Below are positions 16,680 to 26,685 of a stretch of 64,000 nt of DNA, one piece after another. Where the stretch lies: the NCBI RefSeq assembly GCF_000384655.1, contig NZ_ARQI01000118.1, forward strand, positions 1 through 64,000, read 5' to 3'. A model generated the notes under the pieces. The model made no database searches, was not told the origin of the DNA, and saw only the letters and a list, made by a program, of their open reading frames with translations. Origin of the DNA: Brachyspira innocens ATCC 29796. Lineage in GTDB: Bacteria; Spirochaetota; Brachyspiria; Brachyspirales; Brachyspiraceae. The position numbers and the translations under genes are program-made. The first letter of the stretch is position 1. Each line of letters begins with the position of its first letter.

Positions 16680-18065
16680 TTAAATAAAAAACCTATTTAC
16701 ATAATCTATTACAAATATAGCAAGCACTATAAAAGGAAGTATATAAGACACATAAAATCTAGCCCATTTAGGAAATTTAATACCTTTTCCAGTATCGGCC
16801 TCTTTTATAAAATTATCCCATCCCCAGCCAAAATTTCTAGTACAGAATATAAGTATTATTATACCGCCTAAAGGAAGGAAATTATTGCTCACCAAAAAAT
16901 CAAGCCCATCAGCTATAGTGCTTCCCTCTCCAAGAGGTTTTATAAATGAAAGCACATTAAATCCCAAAGCAGTAGGAAGACTTAATATAAATATAGTTAC
17001 AGCTACAATTATAGTAGTTTTTTTACGAGGCATTTTAGTTTCAGACATAGTAAAAGCTATTATATTTTCAAATACAGCTATGATTGTTGTTAAAGCCGCC
17101 ATAGACAAAAATAAGAAAAATAAAGCTCCCCAAAGTCTTCCTAAAACCATAGAATTAAATATATTAGGCAAAGTAACAAATGCCAAACCAGCACCTTCCC
17201 CCGGATTAATACCGAAAGCAAATGTAGTAGGAAATATTACAAGTCCAGAAAGAAATGCTATTAAAGTATCAAGCCCTACAACCATAATAGATTCTCCTGT
17301 AAGAGAATAGTCTTTTTCTATATAGCTTCCAAATATAGTCATAGCACCAATACCCAAACTTAAAGTAAAAAATGACTGCCCTATTGCAGCATAAGCTACA
17401 GAGAAAAATCCTTTTAGTCCTCCGCTGAACATCTTACTAAAATCTGGTAAGAGATAGAATTTTAATCCCTCTTTAGCATTAGGTAAAGTAATAGCCCTTA
17501 TTATAAGCACAAAAAGAACAAGTAAAAGCAATGTCATCATTACCTTTGTAACTTTTTCCACTCCGTTTTCAAGACCCATCATACAAACAATAGTTGCTAT
17601 TACTATAGATACAGTCATCCATAGTATTAATGTAGAAGGAGAAGCAAGCACTGTATTAAAAAACTCCCCAACCTGCTGAGGATTAAGTCCCTGAAGTTTT
17701 CCAGCCGCCATAAAATAACAGTATGATAAACACCAGCCTGCTATAGTAGTATAAAACATCATAAGAAGCACACAGCCGAATAACTGTATATATCCCACAA
17801 TGTGCCATTTATATCCTTTTTTCTGTAAAGCTCTGTAAGAACCAGCCAAATCTCTCTTACCCGCTCTTCCCACAGAAAACTCCATAACAAGTATAGGAAG
17901 CCCCAATATAACAAGGGATATGAGATAAAGTACAACAAATAAAGCTCCGCCGTACTTGCCTGTAATATAAGGAAATCTCCACACATTGCCAAGCCCTATT
18001 GCACAGCCTGCTGAAACTAATAAAAACCCTAATCTGCTTGAAAGTTTTTCTCTGTCATTATGCAT
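16680..18065 (-). CDS. Sodium-dependent transporter, SNF (NSS) family
   Basis: The 461-residue protein has about 11-12 membrane segments. It opens with the family signature SSRLGFLLVSAGCAIGLGNV and WRFPYITGKYGGALF, which forms the sodium and substrate site in LeuT-type transporters. Bacterial members move amino acids such as Leu, Trp or Tyr with sodium. Length and N-terminal motif fit the bacterial branch. Substrate is unknown. It is a stand-alone gene; the OmpA-like gene lies 52 bp upstream on the same strand. Confidence 0.92.
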   Translation of the reverse strand: MHNDREKLSSRLGFLLVSAGCAIGLGNVWRFPYITGKYGGALFVVLYLISLVILGLPILVMEFSVGRAGKRDLAGSYRALQKKGYKWHIVGYIQLFGCVLLMMFYTTIAGWCLSYCYFMAAGKLQGLNPQQVGEFFNTVLASPSTLILWMTVSIVIATIVCMMGLENGVEKVTKVMMTLLLLVLFVLIIRAITLPNAKEGLKFYLLPDFSKMFSGGLKGFFSVAYAAIGQSFFTLSLGIGAMTIFGSYIEKDYSLTGESIMVVGLDTLIAFLSGLVIFPTTFAFGINPGEGAGLAFVTLPNIFNSMVLGRLWGALFFLFLSMAALTTIIAVFENIIAFTMSETKMPRKKTTIIVAVTIFILSLPTALGFNVLSFIKPLGEGSTIADGLDFLVSNNFLPLGGIIILIFCTRNFGWGWDNFIKEADTGKGIKFPKWARFYVSYILPFIVLAIFVIDYVNRFFI

Positions 18066-18117
18066 AAGTGTATACCTAAAAATTGTTATTTTTATATTAA
18101 TTAATTATATAATAAAA

Positions 18118-18681
18118 TTAAAGATTTGACATTATTAATTTATTTATATAGTTAGTATATATATTCATATCATTAGTATTTTCTATTAAAATAAACTCAA
18201 CTCTTCTATTTTTTTTGACATCTTTATATTCATTCAGTAAATCCTGAAGCCCGTAATTTGTCAATTTGCTTGTATCTCCATTAGTTATGGACAAAAACAC
18301 ATTATATGAACGCTGATATGATAATTCATCAATATTTCTTCTATTGTAGAGAAATAGAATATCTTTTTTATCATAACCATTTGTAATTCTTTTTATTTCA
18401 TCGATGCTGGAATGCCCTTCAATAATAATATCCATAATATTTGTGCTAGTAGTTACATCGCCTACATATTTCAAGGTTTTTAAATATTTTTTTAAATCAA
18501 GACTGCTGCTGTTAAAATCAAATAATATATTTTTAGGAACTATTAATACCTTACCTCTTTCAGTAAGTTTATATTTATATTTTATTTCTTTAGGCTTTCT
18601 GTATGTTGAAATAACTATAGCTCCGTAAGCATTAACAGCTATTAAAAATACTATAATTATTATATTTATTTTTTTTAACAT
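18118..18681 (-). CDS. OmpA C-terminal-domain-like envelope protein
   Basis: The 187-residue protein has an N-terminal hydrophobic signal or anchor (INIIIIVFLIAVNAYGAIVI). The following domain shows the OmpA peptidoglycan-binding layout: ILFDFNSSSLDLKKYL, IIIEGHSS, LSYQRSYNVFLSI and NRRVEFILI. Several positions differ from classical NxxLSxxRA, so it is a divergent member. A periplasmic role near peptidoglycan is the likely reading. A hexapeptide-like loop between the conserved blocks is enlarged (residues about 95-125). Confidence 0.65.
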   Translation of the reverse strand: MLKKINIIIIVFLIAVNAYGAIVISTYRKPKEIKYKYKLTERGKVLIVPKNILFDFNSSSLDLKKYLKTLKYVGDVTTSTNIMDIIIEGHSSIDEIKRITNGYDKKDILFLYNRRNIDELSYQRSYNVFLSITNGDTSKLTNYGLQDLLNEYKDVKKNRRVEFILIENTNDMNIYTNYINKLIMSNL

Positions 18682-18872
18682 TTATACTGTTTCCTCTTTT
18701 TCTGTTAATTATACAATAGATAAAAAAAATTTAAATATCTTTTTAATGTTCGACTAATACATATAGAAATTTTAATTTGTCTATATTTAATATAACAATC
18801 ATCTTTTGCAGCGTTATAGATAGTTAAAAATTTAAATAACAAAAAAAATTTACATAAATATTCACAATGAAA

Positions 18873-18900
18873 TTGACAATAAGAAAAATACTAATATACT
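18873..18900 (+). promoter_or_regulatory. Promoter of ppdK
   Basis: TTGACA (18873-18878) and TATACT (18895-18900) are 16 nt apart; the ppdK ATG with AGAGGAGAG site follows about 60 nt on. Confidence 0.65.
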
Positions 18901-18959
18901 TAATATATAGTAGTAAGTTTAAATTTATATAAATATTTTATTTTAGAGGAGAGTTTATT

Positions 18960-21947
18960 ATGGCATCAAAAAAGTTGGTTTACTTCTTTGGCAATGGTAA
19001 ATCTGAAGGCGCTAAAGAAACTAAAGCACTCCTAGGCGGAAAAGGTTTAGGACTTGCACAGATGACAGAAAGTAAAGTACCAGTACCAGCTGGCTTTACT
19101 ATCACTACAGAAGTATGTGATTATTATTCAAAAAATAAGTCATATCCTAAAGGCTTAGAAAAACTAGTTGATGAAAATATTAAAAAACTAGAAAAAGCTA
19201 TGAATATGCAGTTTGGAAATCCAAAACAACCGCTTTTGGTTTCAGTTCGTTCAGGTGCTGCTATATCTATGCCTGGTATGATGGATACTATACTTAATCT
19301 AGGTATTAATGAAAAAGTAGTAGAGGGTCTTGTAGAAAAAACTAATAATCCTAGATTTGCTTGGGACGCTTACAGAAGATTTATACAGATGTTCGGCGAT
19401 GTTGCTATGGGCGTTGACCATGATAAATTTGAGGAAATTTTGGACGAAGCAAAAAAATCTATAGCATCTAAAGTAGGAAAAGCTGAAAAAGATGTAAAAG
19501 ACACTGACTTAGATGTTGAAGATTTAAAAGTGGTTGTTGAAAAATACAAAGCTATGTATAAAGAAGAAAAAGGCGAAGAGTTCCCAACTGATCCTAAAGT
19601 ACAGTTATGGCATGCTATTAATGCTGTATTTAGAAGTTGGAATAACCCTAGAGCTGAAGCATACAGAAAATTAAATGACATAAGAGGTCTTTTAGGTACT
19701 GCTGTTAACGTTCAGGCTATGGTATTCGGAAATATGGGAGACACTTCTGCTACTGGAGTATGTTTCTCACGTAACCCTGCTACTGGTGAAAACAAATTCT
19801 ATGGAGAGTTTTTAATCAATGCACAAGGTGAAGACGTTGTTGCAGGTATCAGAACTCCTCAGGAAATTACATTAGAAGGCAGCTTGGAATGGGCTAAAAA
19901 TAATGGCATAAGCGAAGAAGACAGAAAAAATAAATATCCTTCTCTTGAAGAAGTTATGCCTAATGTATATAAACAATTAGTAAGCTATAAAAATCAATTA
20001 GAAAAATACTACAGCGATATGCAGGATATGGAATTTACTATTCAGGAAGGCAAGCTTTATATGCTTCAAACACGTAATGGTAAAAGAACTGCTGCTGCTG
20101 CTGTAAGAATTGCCGTTGAACTTGCTGAAGCTAAGATAATATCTAAAGAAGAAGCTATAATGAGAGTTAATCCTTCAGATTTGGATCAATTGCTTCACCC
20201 TATGTTTGACCCTGCTGCTAAAAAATCAGCTAAAGTTATAGCTAAAGGATTAAATGCTTCACCTGGTGCTGCTGTTGGTAAAGTAGTATTTGCTGCTGAC
20301 AGAGCTGAAGAAATGAAAGAGGCTGGAGAGCAAACTATACTTGTACGTATAGAAACTAGCCCTGAAGACATTAAGGGAATGAATGCTGCTGAAGGTATAT
20401 TAACAGCAAGAGGCGGTTCTACTTCACATGCTGCTGTTGTTGCACGCGGTATGGGTAAATGCTGTGTTGCAGGCTGCAGTGCTTTAGAAATTGATTATGA
20501 ATCAAAATCTATGAAAGTAGGCGATGAAACTGTAAAAGAAGGCGACTATATATCTATAGACGGTTCTACTGGCGAAGTTATGCTAGGAAAAGTTGCTACT
20601 AAAGAAGCTGAAATGTCTGAAGACTTCAAAAAACTTATGGAATGGGCTGATGCTGCTAGAAAACTAGAAGTACATACTAATGCTGATACTCCTCATGATG
20701 CACAAATTGCTAGAAGTTTCGGTGCTGAAGGTATAGGTTTATGCCGTACTGAACATATGTTCTTCAATGCTGACAGAATTAAAAGCGTAAGACAGCTTAT
20801 ACTTGTTGCTGAAGAAGTAAAACAATTAAAAGAAAAATTGGAAGCTGCTGAAAAAATAGGCGACAAAAAAGCTATAGAAGAGCTTGAACCTCTATATAAA
20901 GAACCTAGAAAACTTTATGATGATGCTTTAGCAAATATTCTTCCTATGCAAAGAGAGGACTTTATAGGTATATTTACTGCTATGAGCGGATATCCAGTAA
21001 CTATAAGACTTTTAGATCCGCCTTTGCATGAATTCATTCCTCATGAAGATTCTCAATTACAAGAGCTTTCTAGTGAAATGAATGTTCCTTTTGAAAAACT
21101 TAAAGCTATAAGAGATTCTTTACATGAATTTAACCCTATGCTTGGACACAGAGGTTGCCGTCTTGGTATCACTTATCCAGAAATCTATGATATGCAGGCT
21201 AGAGCTATTATTGAAGCTGCTGTTAAAGTTAAGAAAAATGGTGTTGATGTTCACCCTGAAATAATGATTCCGCTTGTTGGTACTTTGAAAGAGCTAAAAA
21301 TGATAAAAGACAGAATTATCAAAATAGCTGATGAAGTATTTGAAAAAGAAGGTTCTAAAGTTACATATAAAGTAGGTACTATGATAGAAGTTCCTAGAGC
21401 TGCTTTAGTTGCTGACAAAATTGCCACTGAAGCTGAGTTCTTCTCATTCGGTACTAATGACTTAACTCAAATGGGCGGCGGTTTCTCAAGAGATGATGCA
21501 GGTAAATTCTTAAAAGATTATGTTAATAAAGAAATATACGAAAGAGATCCTTTCCAATCATTAGACCAAGAAGGTATCGGAGAGCTTTTAAGAATAGGTG
21601 TTACTAAAGGAAGAGCTGCTAATAAAAAACTTGTTGTTGGTATATGTGGTGAGCATGGAGGAGATCCTGCTACTGTTATGTTCTGTAATGATATAGGACT
21701 AGATTATGTAAGCTGTTCTCCTTACAGAGTACCTATAGCAAGACTTGCTGCTGCTCAAGGAGCTATAAAATCTAAACCAGCTAAAAAAGCTACTGCTAAG
21801 AAAGCTCCTGCTAAAAAAGCTGCTGCTAAAGCATCAGCCAGTGCTAAAAAAACAGCTGCAAAAGTAGAAGTAAAAAAATCAGCTTCTAAAAAAGCTGCTG
21901 TTGCTAAAAAAACACCTTCTAAATCTTCAAGTAAGAAAAAGAAATAA
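18960..21947 (+). CDS. ppdK: Pyruvate, phosphate dikinase with a basic histone-H1-like tail
   Basis: PPDK interconverts pyruvate, ATP and phosphate with PEP, AMP and pyrophosphate. The N-terminal nucleotide domain (GGKGLGLAQMTESKVPVPAGF), the phosphohistidine domain (GGSTSHAAVVARG, His490) and the C-terminal PEP/pyruvate barrel (LCRTEHMFF, CGEHGGDP with the catalytic Cys) are all intact. The normal enzyme ends near residue 937 (RLAAAQGAIK). It is followed by 58 residues of Lys/Ala/Ser repeats (AKKATAKKAPAKKAAAK) up to the stop. This tail is in frame, uses similar codons, and is unlike usual PPDK ends. A TTGACA/TATACT promoter and a GAGGAG site support the start. Confidence 0.95.
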   Translation: MASKKLVYFFGNGKSEGAKETKALLGGKGLGLAQMTESKVPVPAGFTITTEVCDYYSKNKSYPKGLEKLVDENIKKLEKAMNMQFGNPKQPLLVSVRSGAAISMPGMMDTILNLGINEKVVEGLVEKTNNPRFAWDAYRRFIQMFGDVAMGVDHDKFEEILDEAKKSIASKVGKAEKDVKDTDLDVEDLKVVVEKYKAMYKEEKGEEFPTDPKVQLWHAINAVFRSWNNPRAEAYRKLNDIRGLLGTAVNVQAMVFGNMGDTSATGVCFSRNPATGENKFYGEFLINAQGEDVVAGIRTPQEITLEGSLEWAKNNGISEEDRKNKYPSLEEVMPNVYKQLVSYKNQLEKYYSDMQDMEFTIQEGKLYMLQTRNGKRTAAAAVRIAVELAEAKIISKEEAIMRVNPSDLDQLLHPMFDPAAKKSAKVIAKGLNASPGAAVGKVVFAADRAEEMKEAGEQTILVRIETSPEDIKGMNAAEGILTARGGSTSHAAVVARGMGKCCVAGCSALEIDYESKSMKVGDETVKEGDYISIDGSTGEVMLGKVATKEAEMSEDFKKLMEWADAARKLEVHTNADTPHDAQIARSFGAEGIGLCRTEHMFFNADRIKSVRQLILVAEEVKQLKEKLEAAEKIGDKKAIEELEPLYKEPRKLYDDALANILPMQREDFIGIFTAMSGYPVTIRLLDPPLHEFIPHEDSQLQELSSEMNVPFEKLKAIRDSLHEFNPMLGHRGCRLGITYPEIYDMQARAIIEAAVKVKKNGVDVHPEIMIPLVGTLKELKMIKDRIIKIADEVFEKEGSKVTYKVGTMIEVPRAALVADKIATEAEFFSFGTNDLTQMGGGFSRDDAGKFLKDYVNKEIYERDPFQSLDQEGIGELLRIGVTKGRAANKKLVVGICGEHGGDPATVMFCNDIGLDYVSCSPYRVPIARLAAAQGAIKSKPAKKATAKKAPAKKAAAKASASAKKTAAKVEVKKSASKKAAVAKKTPSKSSSKKKK

Positions 21948-21977
21948 TAATAAAATATTTATATAAATAATAAAGAG

Positions 21978-22008
21978 GGGCTTACAGTAATCTGTAAGCC
22001 CTGATTTT
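21978..22008 (+). terminator. Terminator after ppdK
   Basis: GGGCTTACA at 21978-21986 pairs perfectly with TGTAAGCCC at 21993-22001, followed by TGATTTTTT. It lies between the convergent ppdK and EamA genes. Confidence 0.85.
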
Positions 22009-22025
22009 TTAATAAAATTGACTAA

Positions 22026-22883
22026 TCATCTCTTACTTCCAATAACCATACTAATAGTTGAAAGTATTATCAAAACAGAGCCTATAACTATATTAAAAGT
22101 TAAATCTTCATTATATATAAAAATCGAAGCCACAACTGTAGTAGTAGGTTCAAACATATTAAGTATTGATGCTAGAGAAGAGCCTAATTTTTTAACCCCG
22201 TAAAGTAAAAGCCCTAAAGAAAATATAGTGCATAAAAGCGATACAGCAATAAAATTATAAAAAACATTAATATTGTTTAAAATCTGCAAAGAATTTGTAA
22301 ATATTCCAGCTGTAAAAAAAGCTGCAGAAACAATCAAAGACATATAAAAAAGAGAGACAATAGTATCAATACTAGAAAAACTGCATTTTTTATTTGCCAC
22401 TATATAGCTTCCGTATGTAACTGTTGTAACTAGTGCGTATATTACTCCCAAAAATGATTCTACTTTTACAACTTTTGTGAGGAGAACTATTCCAGAAACG
22501 GCAAACAGCATTGAAAGTATTTTTAATATATTTATCTTCTCTTTAAACAAAAATATCATTATAAGCAAAACTATCACAGGATATCCAAAATGTATCATAT
22601 TGCTTAATCCTGCTGATATATAGAGCAATGACTGAGACAAAAAGAAAAAAGTAAGTCCAAGACCCGTAATACTAAATATTAATAATTCTATAAATTGTCT
22701 TTTTGTTATCTTAAAACTTTTTCTTGTAATAAGTATAATTATAAATAAAAAAATAGCAGTAAAAAAATATCTATAAAAAACTATAGAAAGTGATGAATAA
22801 TTATATGCTATAATATTTTTAACGAAAATTGGTAAAAATCCATAGGCAATAGAGCCTATTATAACTAATAAAACATTTAACAT
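22026..22883 (-). CDS. EamA-family (DMT) transporter
   Basis: The 285-residue protein has ten membrane segments in two similar halves, the layout of drug/metabolite exporters. The first half is GSIAYGFLPIFVKNIIAYNY with FYRYFFTAIFLF; the second is VIYALVTTVTYGSYIVANKK with LASILNMFEPTTTVVASIFI. These match EamA repeats. The family exports amino acids, nucleosides or other metabolites; the substrate is unknown. It is convergent with ppdK. Another EamA gene is at 39241, but the two are not close paralogues by eye. Confidence 0.85.
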   Translation of the reverse strand: MLNVLLVIIGSIAYGFLPIFVKNIIAYNYSSLSIVFYRYFFTAIFLFIIILITRKSFKITKRQFIELLIFSITGLGLTFFFLSQSLLYISAGLSNMIHFGYPVIVLLIMIFLFKEKINILKILSMLFAVSGIVLLTKVVKVESFLGVIYALVTTVTYGSYIVANKKCSFSSIDTIVSLFYMSLIVSAAFFTAGIFTNSLQILNNINVFYNFIAVSLLCTIFSLGLLLYGVKKLGSSLASILNMFEPTTTVVASIFIYNEDLTFNIVIGSVLIILSTISMVIGSKR

Positions 22884-23197
22884 TGAAATCCTCTATAATT
22901 AAAAATTTAAATTAAAAAAATTTAGAATAAAATATTTGAATATGATTTAAAATTTATGAAATAAAAGAAATTATTAATGCATATATTAACCCTAAAACTA
23001 ATTATGATTATTAATAATATATAATATTTTTAATAAATCAATAGAAAATATAAAATTATGTATTTTACTTATTAATTATTTACTTTTAAAAATCAATTTT
23101 TTCTACTTTATTATATTTACATTTTATGTTATTATTGAGTTTTAATAAAAAATGTTATTAGTTTAGACAATTTTACCTTTAAGGAGATTTATATCTG
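22884..23197. other. AT-rich divergent start region before secA
   Basis: These 314 bases separate the divergent EamA and secA genes. I see only AT-rich sequence and the AAGGAG site (23181-23186) of secA; no clear consensus promoter stands out. Confidence 0.4.
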
Positions 23198-26140
23198 ATG
23201 GGAGCAATGGATTTAGTATTCAAATTGATATTCGGCTCTAAAGAACAAAATGACGCTAAAGTATTAAAACCTATAGCAGAAAAGACATTATCATTTGAAG
23301 AAGAGATAAAAAAATTAAGCAATGAAGAACTTACAAATAAAACTAAAGAGTTCAGAGAAAGAGTAGAAAAACATATAGGCTGTAAAACAGAAGAATTGGA
23401 TTTAAGTAAAGAAGAAAATAAGAAAAAACTTCAGGATATATTAGACAGTATACTTCCAGAGGCATTTGCTGTAGTACGTGAAGCCAGTATAAGAACTACA
23501 GGTATGAGACACTTTGATGTTCAGGTGATGGGAGGAACTGTACTTCATCAGGGAAGAATAGCTGAGATGAAAACAGGTGAAGGTAAAACACTTGTTGCTA
23601 CTCTTGCAGTATACCTTAATGCTTTAACAGGACTTGGAGTGCATGTAGTTACAGTAAATGATTATCTTGCTAAGCGTGATGCTGAATGGATGACTCCTAT
23701 ATACTCTATGCTTGGAATAAGTGTGGGTATACTTGATAATACTAGACCTCATTCCCCAGAAAGACGTGCTGTTTATAACTGCGATGTTGTTTATGGTACT
23801 AATAATGAGTTTGGATTCGATTATTTAAGAGATAATATGGTTACAAGAAAAGAGGATAAAGTTCAGAGAAAATTCTATTTTGCCATAGTGGATGAGGTAG
23901 ACAGTATTTTGATAGATGAAGCTAGAACTCCTCTTATAATATCAGGACCAGCTGAAAAAAACATAAAAATGTATTATGAAATTGACAGAATAATACCTAT
24001 GCTTAAACAGGCAGAAGTAGATGAGAGAATGCGTGAGGTGGCAGGCACTGGTGATTATGTACTTGATGAAAAAGATAAAAATGTATACCTTACAGAAGAA
24101 GGTGTACATAAAGTAGAAAAACTTCTTAATGTAGAAAATTTATACGGTGCTCAAAGCAGTACAATAGTTCACCATGTTAATCAGGCTTTAAAGGCTCATA
24201 AAGTATTCAAAAAAGATGTTGACTATATGGTTACAGACGGAGAAGTTTTGATTGTAGATGAGTTTACAGGACGTGTACTTGAAGGAAGAAGATACAGTGA
24301 CGGACTTCACCAAGCAATAGAAGCTAAAGAAAAAGTTGCTATACAAAATGAATCGCAAACTTATGCTACAATAACATTCCAGAACTATTTCAGAATGTAT
24401 CCTAAACTTTCTGGTATGACAGGTACTGCAGAAACAGAAGCAGAAGAGTTTTATAAAATTTATAAATTGGATGTTGCAGTTATTCCTACTAATAAACCTA
24501 TAGCAAGACAGGACTTATCAGACAGAATATACAGGACTAAAAAGGCAAAATTTGAAGCATTAGCAAAATATATAAAAGAACTTCAAGATGCTGGAAAACC
24601 TGCACTTGTTGGTACAGTATCGGTAGAGATGAACGAAGAGCTTTCTAAAGTGTTCAAAAGGCATAAAATTAATCATGAAGTATTAAATGCTAAAAACCAC
24701 TCAAGAGAAGCTCAAATAATAGCACAGGCTGGAGAACCAGGGGCTGTTACTCTTGCTACAAACATGGCAGGACGTGGTACGGATATTGTACTTGGAGGTA
24801 ACCCAGTTGCAAAAGGGGTAGCTGAGATAGAACAAGTGCTTGTACTTATGAAAGACAAAGCATTCAAAGAAAGAGATCCTTATAAAAAAGAAGAATTGAC
24901 AAAAAAAGTTAAAGCTATAGACCTTTACAAAGAAGCATTTGTAAGAAGCGTTATTGCTGGAAAAATAGATGAAGCTAAAGAATTGGCAGAAAAAAATAAT
25001 GCTTCTGAAATGATAGAAAAAATTGACAGAATTATTCAGATAAATGAAAAATCCAAAATAGACAAAGAAAAAGTTCTAGCTGCTGGCGGTTTGCATGTTA
25101 TAGGAAGTGAGAGACATGAGGCAAGACGTATTGATAATCAGCTTAGAGGAAGAAGCGGAAGACAGGGAGATCCCGGACTTAGCGTATTTTTCTTATCGCT
25201 TGAAGATGATTTAATGCGTTTATTCGGCGGTGAGAGAGTATCAAAAATGATGCTTGCTATGGGAATGGGCGAAGAAGAAGAGCTTGGTCATAAATGGCTT
25301 AACAAATCTATAGAAAATGCTCAAAGAAAAGTAGAAGGCAGAAACTTTGATATAAGGAAACATTTGCTTGAGTATGATGATGTTATGAATCAGCAGCGTA
25401 TGGCAGTTTATGGAGAGAGAGATTATATACTTTATTCTGATGATATATCTCCTAGGGTAGAAGAAATTATAGCTGAAGTAACAGAAGATACTGTTAAAGA
25501 TATAAGCGACAATAAAAAACATGTTGATCCTTTGGAAGTAACAAAATGGCTTAATAGTTATTTAATAGCTATAGATGAAGATGCAGCAAATAAGGCTGTA
25601 GAAGGCGGTGTTGATAATGCTGTGAAAAATCTTACTAATTTACTTTTAGAAGCGTACAGAAAAAAATCTTTGGAAGTAAATGAAAAAATATTCAGAGAAG
25701 TAGAAAAAAATATATTCCTATCAATAATAGATAACAGATGGAAAGATCATCTATTTGCTATGGACAGTTTAAGAGAAGGTATAGGTTTAAGAGGATATGC
25801 TGAAAAAAACCCTCTTACTGAATATAAACTTGAAGGCTATAAAATGTTTGTTGCCACTATGAATGTAATACATAATGAGCTTGTAAATTTAATTATGAGA
25901 GTTCGTATTATACCTAATTCATTTGATGCCATGGAAAGAGAAAGTGCCTTTGACGGAGGAGTCGAGGAGAAAAGCAGTGCTAGTGCTATGAATGGAAACA
26001 ATACTCAAAATATTCAAAGCAAAGTAAAAACTGCTCAGGCTAATGTAAAAATGACTCAGAAAATAGGAAGAAATGATCCTTGTCCTTGCGGAAGCGGAAA
26101 AAAATATAAACATTGTCATGGTAAAGATAATCAGCAATAA
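23198..26140 (+). CDS. secA: Protein translocase ATPase SecA
   Basis: The 980-residue motor drives proteins through SecYEG. Visible landmarks are Walker A MKTGEGKTLVATL, VNDYLAKRDAEWM, Walker B region VDEVDSILIDEARTPL, TGTAETEAEEF, TNMAGRGTDIVLGG, and GSERHEARRIDNQLRGRSGR. The C-terminus has the zinc-binding SEC-C motif NDPCPCGSGKKYKHCHG used for SecB or ribosome contact. The protein is longer than E. coli SecA, mostly through inserts in the middle (about residues 555-625). ATG 23198 follows AAGGAG by 11 nt; ATG 23207 with GGAG is an alternative. Confidence 0.97.
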   Translation: MGAMDLVFKLIFGSKEQNDAKVLKPIAEKTLSFEEEIKKLSNEELTNKTKEFRERVEKHIGCKTEELDLSKEENKKKLQDILDSILPEAFAVVREASIRTTGMRHFDVQVMGGTVLHQGRIAEMKTGEGKTLVATLAVYLNALTGLGVHVVTVNDYLAKRDAEWMTPIYSMLGISVGILDNTRPHSPERRAVYNCDVVYGTNNEFGFDYLRDNMVTRKEDKVQRKFYFAIVDEVDSILIDEARTPLIISGPAEKNIKMYYEIDRIIPMLKQAEVDERMREVAGTGDYVLDEKDKNVYLTEEGVHKVEKLLNVENLYGAQSSTIVHHVNQALKAHKVFKKDVDYMVTDGEVLIVDEFTGRVLEGRRYSDGLHQAIEAKEKVAIQNESQTYATITFQNYFRMYPKLSGMTGTAETEAEEFYKIYKLDVAVIPTNKPIARQDLSDRIYRTKKAKFEALAKYIKELQDAGKPALVGTVSVEMNEELSKVFKRHKINHEVLNAKNHSREAQIIAQAGEPGAVTLATNMAGRGTDIVLGGNPVAKGVAEIEQVLVLMKDKAFKERDPYKKEELTKKVKAIDLYKEAFVRSVIAGKIDEAKELAEKNNASEMIEKIDRIIQINEKSKIDKEKVLAAGGLHVIGSERHEARRIDNQLRGRSGRQGDPGLSVFFLSLEDDLMRLFGGERVSKMMLAMGMGEEEELGHKWLNKSIENAQRKVEGRNFDIRKHLLEYDDVMNQQRMAVYGERDYILYSDDISPRVEEIIAEVTEDTVKDISDNKKHVDPLEVTKWLNSYLIAIDEDAANKAVEGGVDNAVKNLTNLLLEAYRKKSLEVNEKIFREVEKNIFLSIIDNRWKDHLFAMDSLREGIGLRGYAEKNPLTEYKLEGYKMFVATMNVIHNELVNLIMRVRIIPNSFDAMERESAFDGGVEEKSSASAMNGNNTQNIQSKVKTAQANVKMTQKIGRNDPCPCGSGKKYKHCHGKDNQQ

Positions 26141-26685
26141 AATAATAGAAGCATAATAAAAATAATTTTTAAAAGGCGTATATATAAATTATATATGCCT
26201 TTTTTATTTTGTATAAGAATTATAATCAAACTCATTCATAATTAATAATAAATTAAAATAATATATCCAAACTTTATTCAGTATAATGAAAATTTTATTC
26301 TTATCTCCAAAAACATATATCAATTTTTACTTGTTATTATGATATTACATTTATTTTTTAACTTTTACTTCCACCCTAGCTTTATTTAAACTTAAAACCG
26401 AAGACAATGCATGTTAAACAATATTATAATTTATAATTAGGCAGTAAAAATAATTATATTAGAGTAAAAAAATAACATTATAAAGATAAAGTGCGGTAAT
26501 ATAAATAAATTGTTATTTTATGAAATATTTATCCATAAATAAGTCAGAAGTAATATAAAACAATACCAAATATAAGATGAATTCATACTTAGAAAAATAT
26601 AAAAGTCATCTTTTAAAATGTTGTATACAGACAAATATTATTTATAATATCTTAATTAAACTAATCGATAATAAATTATATAGTT
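26141..26685. other. AT-rich intergenic region after secA
   Basis: Apart from the secA terminator (26171-26203) I see nothing definite in these 545 bases. A 64-codon open frame at 26577-26771 overlaps the nuclease gene start, has no ribosome site and looks like chance. Confidence 0.4.
26171..26206 (+). terminator. Terminator after secA
   Basis: AAAAGGCGTATATA pairs with TATATGCCTTTT (one G-T pair), followed by more T. Confidence 0.8.

Noticed and set aside
21771-21944. PPDK tail as a frameshift artefact
   Set aside because: The tail is in the same frame, keeps AT-biased GCT/AAA codons, and ends with a normal stop and terminator.
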